Positions 20,936 through 27,351 of a stretch of 27,351 nucleotides of DNA are shown here, piece by piece. Both the position numbers and the translations under genes were made by a program. Origin of the DNA: JAPKZH01 sp964537875 (GTDB taxonomy: Bacteria; Acidobacteriota; Aminicenantia; Aminicenantales; UBA4085); assembly GCA_964537875.1 (NCBI GenBank), contig CAZIDN010000049.1, positions 1 to 27,351 of the forward strand, written 5' to 3'. The notes under the pieces were generated by a model. It was not told the DNA's origin. It saw only the letters and a program-made list of their open reading frames with translations, and made no database searches. The first letter of the stretch is position 1. Each line of letters begins with the position of its first letter.

Positions 20936-23209
20936 TCATTTTCTTATGATCTCTAGAGCTTTCTCTAAAAGCTCATCCCGGCCTTCCAAGACGCCCTTAA
21001 TCGTCCGCGTCATCGGCACCGTCGGCCGGATGCCCAGGAGATGGTGTTGCGAACCGTCGTGTTTGACAACCTTCATCCCCGTCCAGGAGATCTGGAAGTC
21101 TCCGGGCAGTTCAAAGGAATTGACGTTCCCGTTTGTTCCCGCCGTCGGCTGGCCTACGATCTCGCCGAGCTTGTAGTGCTCGACGAAGCTCAGCACGGAT
21201 TCGGCATAACTGATGGCCCGGCCGTCCGTGATGAAGACGACTTTACCTTTGATCTTCGGTTCGCGCGACTCTAAAAGCCATCCCATACTCTGGTAGCCGG
21301 CAATGTTCTCCCGGTCGGGATAGATCAATTGTGGGATTTGCATCCAGGCGCCCGATGTGTCTCGTGCTTTCAGCAGGTAACAGAGGATTTCGTGATTTCC
21401 TCTGGGATAACCTCTGAGGTCAAAGACGATACCCTTGGCCGCGGCCAGATCCTTGAGCCGGAGATTGATGACTTCCCAGGCGGCCCGGGCCAGGTCCACA
21501 TAGATGATTCCCTCCGGGAAATTATAGATGGGAGGCCCCTTTGGCTCAGTGACCGGCTGTTTCCAATTTCTTCGGAGGTCAATGGCCAAAATTTTCCCGC
21601 CGTGCTTGATCCCCAGCTCGGCCGTGGTGCCTTCGTCTCCGGACCCGAAGAGGCTGAGGGCTTTGATGCGTTTCCATTGGGGGGAGCCGGAGATGAGTTC
21701 TTCCGCGTTGATCAGGGCCTGCTCGGCCCTGAGGCCGTCCACGGCGACGATGATATCTCCCCGCTGAAAATGTGCCCGATCGCGCGTGGCCGTCACGACC
21801 ACTTCGTTTTCGACCCACTCCACCGCGATGGGAAGTCCGGCTTGCGCCGTCAAGGGCGCCGAATCGACGTTGCCGTGACCGTCGCGGAGCTGGGCGACCA
21901 TCAATCTGAGGGAGTTGAAAAAGTCTTTTTCGGTCTTGTCTCTGAATGCTTTTTCGAGGGCGTGCGTCAATTCCGTATCCCAGTCGACGCCCACGACATC
22001 GAAATAGGGATAAAAGTGCTCGAAGACATTCCAGGCGATGATCACGTCGGCCAGGCGGATGAATTCGTTTCGGGCCGACCAATCCTCGATCTTTTTTTTG
22101 GCAAGAGCTTTCGTCCATTTTTCCAGCGGATACAGCTCATTCTTGCCCAGGGTTTCTTTGTCATTGCTGTACAGGGCCAAAGGGATTGAGCAGGCGAGGC
22201 CGTCGGTCAGTTTCTTGTGAATGGTTTCTCCGATCGCCGGAATCTTTTCAAAGAGCTTGTCCGTGAGTTTTACCGTCGGGGGTTCGATCACGAGGCACTG
22301 TTTGCCTTGGGCCGGATATTGCCGTGAAATCTTGTAAAGATATCCCCGGCTGAGGGCCGTCCAGCCCACCGGTGGTTTTTCCGGTTCACCCTCTTCAAAG
22401 CCGGGATTCTGAATGACAACCGGCTTCCATCGGCCTTTTTTGTCCTTGGCCAGAAGCTCGAAATCATCAACGGACATCCTCTCTCCGTTCTCCATGACGC
22501 CGCCAAAAACAATGAACAGGGCATCGCCGTCTACGGTCCCATCAATCTCACATTTTTGCCATTGGTCGGAGCGGACGGGATGGTTCCTCAACGTCTCAAA
22601 AAAGCCGCGCCGGTTGTCTGGCCTGTCCACGCGCAGCCACAGGTAGCCCCGCCTTTGACTTTCTTTTCCGTCGACCCGGAAGGATGCTCGAAGCCGAATC
22701 TCCCGGCCGCGCCAGGGAGCGGCGTCGAGCCCTTGGCTGATTGTGCCCACCATCATCGAGGTCCTGAGCATGTTCTGCCGGTTGACCCTGATGCTCAGAT
22801 ATGGAGAGTTGGCGCTTCCTGCGCCGAGCCCTCGATGTTGCCAGGCGACGACCTTTAAACCGGCTGTAGCTTTCGGCAAGGAGGCCGAAAAGCCTTTCGG
22901 ATTTTCGCCGTTCTGATAGATCTGGGCCGTCGGAGCGATCGGCAGAAAGAGCTCCTCGAGAGCGGCCTTGAGCTCTCGGAGGGTGCCTGATTCTTTGACC
23001 TTTTCGGCGCCGTAGATGGCGAATTTTTCCCAATCGATTTGAGCGGCTTCATCGCTGGGGTGAAAGTAACGGATATATCCGTAGAGCTTGGCAAAAGCCC
23101 TGAGGTTCTGAATGACTTGAGCATCAGAATCAGCTTGACCCCTGAAAGATCCAAACAAGCTCGTGACAAGGGCCGTCAGGACGAATAACCTTATAGCCCT
23201 AGCCTTCAT
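20936..23209 (-). CDS. S41 family peptidase (tail-specific/tricorn-like), exported
   Basis: The 757-residue product starts with a signal peptide (about 1-26) and an ATG with GGAGG upstream. The N-terminal half (about 30-350) is a helical then beta-sandwich region often found in long S41 proteins. A segment with LRDGHGN near H445 opens the protease core. A PDZ-like part (about 455-500) contains RGDIIVAVDGLRAEQAL. The S41 catalytic block (about 575-720) follows, with the nucleophile S667 in DGRAISYAES. The Lys that partners Ser in CtpA/Prc, 25 residues later, is Thr692 in PTAGTNGN. H445 could serve as base, as in the tricorn-type subgroup. It is therefore most likely a periplasmic serine peptidase, but activity and target are unproven. 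The gene stands alone, between a decayed gene and a palindromic repeat. Confidence 0.88.
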   Translation of the reverse strand: MKARAIRLFVLTALVTSLFGSFRGQADSDAQVIQNLRAFAKLYGYIRYFHPSDEAAQIDWEKFAIYGAEKVKESGTLRELKAALEELFLPIAPTAQIYQNGENPKGFSASLPKATAGLKVVAWQHRGLGAGSANSPYLSIRVNRQNMLRTSMMVGTISQGLDAAPWRGREIRLRASFRVDGKESQRRGYLWLRVDRPDNRRGFFETLRNHPVRSDQWQKCEIDGTVDGDALFIVFGGVMENGERMSVDDFELLAKDKKGRWKPVVIQNPGFEEGEPEKPPVGWTALSRGYLYKISRQYPAQGKQCLVIEPPTVKLTDKLFEKIPAIGETIHKKLTDGLACSIPLALYSNDKETLGKNELYPLEKWTKALAKKKIEDWSARNEFIRLADVIIAWNVFEHFYPYFDVVGVDWDTELTHALEKAFRDKTEKDFFNSLRLMVAQLRDGHGNVDSAPLTAQAGLPIAVEWVENEVVVTATRDRAHFQRGDIIVAVDGLRAEQALINAEELISGSPQWKRIKALSLFGSGDEGTTAELGIKHGGKILAIDLRRNWKQPVTEPKGPPIYNFPEGIIYVDLARAAWEVINLRLKDLAAAKGIVFDLRGYPRGNHEILCYLLKARDTSGAWMQIPQLIYPDRENIAGYQSMGWLLESREPKIKGKVVFITDGRAISYAESVLSFVEHYKLGEIVGQPTAGTNGNVNSFELPGDFQISWTGMKVVKHDGSQHHLLGIRPTVPMTRTIKGVLEGRDELLEKALEIIRK

Positions 23210-23270
23210 CTATGCCTCCAAGGATCGTAGCGAGACGGAATGGCCGAGACCCTTATCATAAAGAAATTCG

Positions 23271-23445
23271 GGGTCAAACCTCAACAATTAACATTTAAAG
23301 CCTAGGGGAAAGCCCGAATTTTAATTGATTCTCTTCCATTTCCTGTGGGGAAAAATTGTCTGGGAACCGATCCGGAAACGGCCTCGCTCCCCATCTGGGT
23401 TTTTGACGCCGTTTCATTTTCTGTTGAATGTTGAGGTTTGATCCC
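23271..23445. repeat. REP-like inverted repeat pair between S41 and LolA-like genes
   Basis: GGGTCAAACCTCAACAATTAA (23271-23291) faces TGTTGAATGTTGAGGTTTGATCCC (23422-23445). When inverted the arms match at nearly all positions. Between them GGAAACGGC (23373-23381) faces GCCGTTTC (23409-23416), and a copy of the TCTTCCATTT arm sits at 23332-23348. The arms resemble extragenic palindromes linked to REP-associated tyrosine transposases. The element fills the 242-base gap 23210-23451; no promoter for S41 was recognised in it. Confidence 0.65.
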
Positions 23446-23451
23446 GGGCGG

Positions 23452-24219
23452 TTACTTGCGGAGCGCGGCCTTGGAAAAGAGCGTCTCCTGGATCGAGGCG
23501 TCGAACTCAATGCGCTCGATCTTGAACTCCGTTCCCTCACCCCCCTTCAAGGCGTCCTTGAACACGGCGACATTCTGGATCCATCTGTTCTGGACGCGGA
23601 TGATGCTTTTGACCTCGAGCGTTTTCAACAACTTCCCGCTCTTCGCGTAGCGCTCCTCCTTGAGCAGGACATAGCGTTCTTTGTCCACCCAGACCTTCCG
23701 GGAATAGTAGGCGACATCTTCTTCTTTGGCCGTCAGCTCCAGCACCCAGCAAGGCCGCTCAAGAATAGTCTCTTCGCCGGCCACCTTGGCCGCATAGATC
23801 TTGCGGAGCTCGCGATCTTCCATCATGTCTTCGTAAGACAAATCCGAGCCCATGACCGATTGCCTCAGCATATGGCCGGAGATGCTGATCGTCCGGTCTG
23901 TATCCGGCGAATAGGTCCAGAGCTGGTCGCCCAGCTTCAGCATCTTGATTCCTTTTTCGCGGGGAGGCTCGAGATATTCAGTAAAGGCTTTGTCCTTCCC
24001 CTCAACCCACGACTTGGACTTGATCGAGCGGCTGTCGCGCCGGCCGTGGATGGTCATTTGGCTGAGGATGATTTTATTGCCGGAGACGGCATTCCGGTCT
24101 GCTTTTTCCAGAATCAGGTCGGCCGAGGGAGGATTTTGGGCCGCGGCCGCATAGATGAGTAACGCCGGCCCGACCGCGATCACGGACCATAAAAACGTAC
24201 GAAGGAAGGCTCGTTTCAT
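23452..24219 (-). CDS. LolA-like outer membrane lipoprotein-sorting protein
   Basis: The 255-residue product has a signal peptide (about 1-28, ending in AAAAQ) without a lipobox, so it should be free in the periplasm. The rest is a LolA/LppX-like beta half-barrel of the type annotated as outer membrane lipoprotein-sorting protein (LolA-like, PF17131 pattern). It shows SWVEGKDKAFTEYLEPPREKG, KMLKLGDQLWTYSPDTDR, the segment SYEDMM near residue 130, and paired strands ending CWVLELTAKEE and YYSRKVWVDKERYVLLKEE. Such folds bind lipid or acyl chains in a hydrophobic cavity. It is the last of four genes with 4-base overlaps, after an ATPase and two FtsX-type permeases. This strongly suggests that it receives cargo from that transporter. 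The family assignment is from motif pattern. Confidence 0.88.
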   Translation of the reverse strand: MKRAFLRTFLWSVIAVGPALLIYAAAAQNPPSADLILEKADRNAVSGNKIILSQMTIHGRRDSRSIKSKSWVEGKDKAFTEYLEPPREKGIKMLKLGDQLWTYSPDTDRTISISGHMLRQSVMGSDLSYEDMMEDRELRKIYAAKVAGEETILERPCWVLELTAKEEDVAYYSRKVWVDKERYVLLKEERYAKSGKLLKTLEVKSIIRVQNRWIQNVAVFKDALKGGEGTEFKIERIEFDASIQETLFSKAALRK

Positions 24220-25490
24220 GTCTCCAGCTCCTTGAACAATTGGGCTGTTTGTCTCTTGAATATCCCGATGCCGGCGATCGCCGTCCCTATTAAAGTGGCC
24301 AGCAGCCCTGGGATAAAGCCGATGACAAAGGCGAAGGGCGTGATCCGGGAACGCAAGACAGTGGGCATCAAGAACGTAACCTTCCTCATCATGCCGCTGA
24401 TATCAATGCCTTTGACCTGGAGATAATAAGAAACGGCCAGCCCGAGGATGGTCCCCGCCGCGGCGCCGAGAACGCCGATCATCAGGGACTCGTAAATCAT
24501 CGATTTATAGACATGGGTATTGTCTTCGCCGATGGCCAGCCTGACGCCGATTTCTCCGTACCGTCTCAGGCTCCCGATCAAGCCCGCGTTCCACAGGACG
24601 AGAGACATCGCCACCAGAAAGATGCCGACGACGATGGACACGACGAATGTCAGTCGGCCTAACATTAAGTCCATTCCGGACTGTTCTTTCAGGGTCTGCA
24701 TGACCGGCAGGAATTCGTCCTTCTGGTCCATGAAGCGGGTGTTGAAGGCGGTTGCCATTTCATCGACTTTTTCTTGGCGGTAAATAGAATCTTCGGGGAA
24801 GCCCAGGATTTCTCCGGCGGCGTCCATCATATCGAGGGCGTATTGAATATCCGCAAGATCAGCGATTATGCCGGTCCGGTCCATGGCCGTTACGCCAAAG
24901 CGGAGGGTGCCGGCAATCACGAAGTTCGTCATGCTCATGCTGCCGTGCATCGTTGTACTGAGGAGCGTCGCCTTTTCGCCCGGCCGGACACCGAGCTTCT
25001 CTGCCAGCTCATCGCTGATAAGGATCTCGCCGGGTTTCCGGGGAAGCCGCCCGCGGACCAATACTTTTTGGAGGTCGAGGAGTTTCGGCTCCGGGCTGGA
25101 TGGGGTCAGCAGGTCCACGGCCATTCCAAAGACAGGGCCCTGGGCCCTTGTTTCGCCTTTTTCATCCGGGATGTCGATCAGGCCGCCGAATTGGATGCGC
25201 CGGGTCCAAAAAAAACCCGGAAATGCGGATTGAAGGTCCTTGATCAAAACCGAGACATTCATCAGGGCCAGGTCGTTGGGGATCTGCTCGGTTTCTTTCG
25301 CATAAGCCCGGGTCATTATTTTGACATACCCGTGTCTCAGGTTGGCGTTGGTGCGGATGATACTTGTTTCTGCGCCCTTGATATAGCAGTACAGAACCAC
25401 CGTCAGGAATACGCCGGCCAGGACGATTAAGAAAGGAAAGACACTCCTGGACCGGTCGCGAAGAATTCCCTTGAGCAGAAATTTCATCAT
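24216..25490 (-). CDS. FtsX-type ABC transporter permease (LolC/LolE or MacB-like), second
   Basis: The 424-residue product has one N-terminal helix (about 17-40), a large periplasmic domain (about 45-270) and three C-terminal helices (about 275-300, 325-350 and 385-410). This is the layout of FtsX-superfamily (type VII ABC) permeases such as LolC, LolE and MacB. The motif RRYGEIGVRLAIGEDNTHV after the second helix is the cytoplasmic coupling segment. These systems do not pump through a channel; they transmit mechanical force to extract lipoproteins or other cargo at the outer face of the inner membrane. The start ATG overlaps the upstream permease stop (ATGA). No good ribosome site is seen, so coupling is likely. 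It differs in its periplasmic domain from the preceding permease, so the pair probably forms a heterodimer. Confidence 0.9.
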   Translation of the reverse strand: MMKFLLKGILRDRSRSVFPFLIVLAGVFLTVVLYCYIKGAETSIIRTNANLRHGYVKIMTRAYAKETEQIPNDLALMNVSVLIKDLQSAFPGFFWTRRIQFGGLIDIPDEKGETRAQGPVFGMAVDLLTPSSPEPKLLDLQKVLVRGRLPRKPGEILISDELAEKLGVRPGEKATLLSTTMHGSMSMTNFVIAGTLRFGVTAMDRTGIIADLADIQYALDMMDAAGEILGFPEDSIYRQEKVDEMATAFNTRFMDQKDEFLPVMQTLKEQSGMDLMLGRLTFVVSIVVGIFLVAMSLVLWNAGLIGSLRRYGEIGVRLAIGEDNTHVYKSMIYESLMIGVLGAAAGTILGLAVSYYLQVKGIDISGMMRKVTFLMPTVLRSRITPFAFVIGFIPGLLATLIGTAIAGIGIFKRQTAQLFKELET

Positions 25491-26662
25491 CGGAGTTTTC
25501 CTCTTAATGCGTCCGTCGGCTTGAGCCGGGCGATCTTTCGCGTCGGCAGGAAGCTGACAAATGTCGTGATGATGAAAACGAGGGCCGTCGTGCCCAGGAC
25601 GAGGCCGGCGCTGTATGTCGGATAGAGCTTTTCGCTGATGGCAAAGCCAAAATTGTCGCCCTGGTTGCCCGGCAGGCCATAGCCATGGATGGCCGTATAG
25701 GCCAGAAGAGGAATGCCGTAAACGGCGCCGACGAGAGCAGCCAGGACTCCCTGCAGGGCGCCTTCGAAAGTAAAGAGCTCGATGACCTTGCCGCGGGAAA
25801 AGCCCAGAGCCATCATGGTCCCGATCTCTTTGCGGCGCTTGAAAATCGAAAGGACCTGCGTGTTGAAGATGGCCAGCATGGCCAGGAAGAGAAGGATCGT
25901 ATAAAGGATCGAAGAGCCGATGGTCTTTCCTTGAATGATATCCTTGATATCCTTCAGAAGATAGTCCAATCCCTTGAAAGCCCAGCCGGAGACGGCTTGG
26001 GCGGCGCCGAAATTCTTCTCGAGCACCACGATCGTGGCCTGGGATGTCATTTTCGCCATTTCCTGCAGGGTTTGAAGGGGGAGCCAGACCTGGCCGGCGT
26101 CGATGCCCTGGTCGATCGTCGTCATGACTTCGACGATGACAAGATCCTTGGCGTCGAATGTCCCGTTGGCGTCGCGCCAGCGAACCGTTACGAAATCGCC
26201 TTTCTTCAGGCCGCTGGTCTGGGCCATGCGGCTTCCGATCAGGGCGGGAATCTCGTGATCCGTCGCTTTCAAGACGGACGAGGCAATGCCCAAAAGCTTT
26301 TGCTCTGGATCGATGCCCTTAAGGAGGACCGGAAGGAGGCGGCCGCCGGGATAGAGAGTTCCCTGGACGATCAGGATGGGTGTGGCCTTTCCCTGGATGA
26401 TAAGATTTTGCATCGGCCCGGCGAGAGGGAGGTGGGCGTCTTGCAGCGTGAAGGGATCGAAGGGGTCATATTTTTCCATCCAGTATTGCCCGCCGCCGTA
26501 TTCGGTCTCGATCATGACCCGGGACACATCGGCATCGAATCCTATATACAAACCCTGGGTCCAGATGATCGTCACATAGGCCATGGACAGGACGATGGCG
26601 TTGAGCCACGTTTTCATCCCGGCGCCGGCGAGGTTTCGGAAAGCCAGCTTGGGAATGATCAT
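25487..26662 (-). CDS. FtsX-type ABC transporter permease (LolC/LolE or MacB-like), first
   Basis: The 391-residue product has the same plan as its downstream partner: a helix near 18-38, a periplasmic domain (about 40-255) and three helices (about 258-280, 305-335 and 355-380). The coupling segment FKRRKEIGTMMALGFSRG follows the second helix, and the C-terminal FLPTRKIARLKPTDALRG is the typical end of FtsX/LolC proteins (often ARxxPxEALR). The start ATG overlaps the ATPase stop by four bases and the stop overlaps the next start, so the operon is tightly coupled. Unlike MacB, it carries no fused ATPase. Confidence 0.9.
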   Translation of the reverse strand: MIIPKLAFRNLAGAGMKTWLNAIVLSMAYVTIIWTQGLYIGFDADVSRVMIETEYGGGQYWMEKYDPFDPFTLQDAHLPLAGPMQNLIIQGKATPILIVQGTLYPGGRLLPVLLKGIDPEQKLLGIASSVLKATDHEIPALIGSRMAQTSGLKKGDFVTVRWRDANGTFDAKDLVIVEVMTTIDQGIDAGQVWLPLQTLQEMAKMTSQATIVVLEKNFGAAQAVSGWAFKGLDYLLKDIKDIIQGKTIGSSILYTILLFLAMLAIFNTQVLSIFKRRKEIGTMMALGFSRGKVIELFTFEGALQGVLAALVGAVYGIPLLAYTAIHGYGLPGNQGDNFGFAISEKLYPTYSAGLVLGTTALVFIITTFVSFLPTRKIARLKPTDALRGKLR

Positions 26663-27351
26663 GGGAGTGCCTCCTGCCCGGCTCTCGTGATTTCGTCCTT
26701 GGCCACTTTGCCGTCGAGGAGAGATATCTTGCGGCGCAGATGCTGGATGACTTTGTCGTCATGAGTCGAGAAAACAAAGGTCGTTCGCAGTTCCCGGTTG
26801 ATATCCTCCATGGTCCGCAGGATGTGATGGGAATTCTCCGCGTCCAGGTTGGCCGTGGGCTCGTCGGCCAGGACGATCTCGGGCTTCTTCACGACGGCCC
26901 GGGCGATGGCCACGCGCTGGCTCTGCCCGCCCGAGAGCTGGTTGGGCCGGGATTTCGCCCGCTCGGCGAGATGCACCCATTCCAGGGCGTCCATGACCGC
27001 CTTTTTCCGGGCTGCGGGCGATAGGCCGAGAAGAAGGAGCGGGAATTCCACGTTCTCGTAAACCGAATAAACGGGAAGAAGGTTGAAGGTCTGGAAGATG
27101 AACCCGATGTGCTGATTCCGCAGTTCCGCCGCCCTTTTATGGGACAACGTCTCGACTTTTTCTCCAAGCACTTCGGCGCTGCCGCGGGTGGGCGTATCGA
27201 GGGAGCCGATGATGTTGAGGAGAGTCGTTTTTCCCGAACCGCTGGGCCCGACCAGGCCGGCAAACTCGCCCTTCTTGAAAGACAGGTTGACATCGTCGAG
27301 CGCAACAATGGATTGTTCGCCCATGGGATAGACTTTCACCAGGTTTTCCGT
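26659..27351 (-). CDS. ABC transporter ATP-binding protein (LolD/MacB-type), cut by window edge
   Basis: The frame is open to the right edge, and the last four codons (TENL) before KVYPMGEQSIVALDDVN fit the usual start region of LolD-like ATPases. The true start therefore lies beyond the window; a GTG at 27339 exists but would trim the first strand. All ATPase marks are present: Walker A GPSGSGKTT, the signature LSGGQSQRVAIARA, Walker B IVLADEPTANLD and the switch His in STHDD. The sequence style is that of the LolD/MacB/FtsE group that drives FtsX-type permeases, which are encoded immediately downstream with a 4-base overlap. Confidence 0.93.
   Translation of the reverse strand, partial: TENLVKVYPMGEQSIVALDDVNLSFKKGEFAGLVGPSGSGKTTLLNIIGSLDTPTRGSAEVLGEKVETLSHKRAAELRNQHIGFIFQTFNLLPVYSVYENVEFPLLLLGLSPAARKKAVMDALEWVHLAERAKSRPNQLSGGQSQRVAIARAVVKKPEIVLADEPTANLDAENSHHILRTMEDINRELRTTFVFSTHDDKVIQHLRRKISLLDGKVAKDEITRAGQEALP

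Noticed and set aside
25685..26764. Plus-strand open frame of 359 codons opposite the permease and ATPase genes
   Set aside because: Runs across two genes that both have clear family motifs on the minus strand; no start signal.
1..27351. CRISPR arrays, tRNA/rRNA genes, intact transposases, phage genes
   Set aside because: No regularly spaced direct repeats, cloverleaf-like segments or integrase/transposase motifs were recognised in the gaps or frames; a covariance-model scan could not be run.

Overview
The window (27,351 bases, GC-rich apart from AT-rich promoter gaps) is chromosomal DNA from a Gram-negative-type bacterium. Supporting features are many signal peptides and lipoboxes, an outer-membrane-type barrel pair, a six-cysteine DsbD and a Lol-like ABC operon. 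The two DUF5916 outer-membrane proteins, the lipoprotein peptidase and amidohydrolase and the several palindromic intergenic repeats suggest an Acidobacteriota/Aminicenantota-like lineage. That taxonomic guess is inference only; no rRNA or marker gene is present.

Layout, left to right. (1) 1-115 holds hairpins and one copy of a dispersed repeat in front of an acyl-ACP thioesterase gene. (2) 923-3735, plus strand: a clear sigma70-type promoter drives dsbD and a PhzF-family gene. (3) 3774-7634, minus strand: an M3 metallopeptidase lipoprotein, a Nudix/CoA-pyrophosphatase-like protein and a CBM9-like lipoprotein. (4) 7814-9541, plus strand: a YtcJ-type amidohydrolase lipoprotein. (5) 9570-12124, minus strand: a NatAB-like ABC exporter (ATPase then permease), followed in frame by a headless glycosidase C-terminal remnant. 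(6) 12197-17340, minus strand: two DUF5916 proteins (CBM9-like domain plus predicted outer-membrane barrel), separated by two kinds of repeat. (7) 17668-19710, minus strand: a GntR/YtrA-type regulator, ABC ATPase and ABC-2 permease operon with an operator-like inverted repeat over its own promoter. (8) 19731-20826: a nested palindromic element and the wreck of a secreted or outer-membrane protein gene with several in-frame stops. (9) 20936-23209, minus strand: an S41-type peptidase. (10) 23271-23445: a palindromic REP-like pair. (11) 23452 to the right edge, minus strand: a four-gene operon (ATPase, two FtsX-type permeases, LolA-like periplasmic protein) with 4-base overlaps at every junction. 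It reads as a lipoprotein or lipid trafficking system.

Most genes serve the cell envelope: periplasmic thiol redox, surface peptidases, outer-membrane barrels and ABC export. No CRISPR array, tRNA, rRNA, intact transposase or phage gene was seen. The best candidates for new biology are the Lol-like operon with its own LolA-like partner, the three intergenic repeat families, and the GntR operon whose ATPase has Asn in place of the Walker B Asp.
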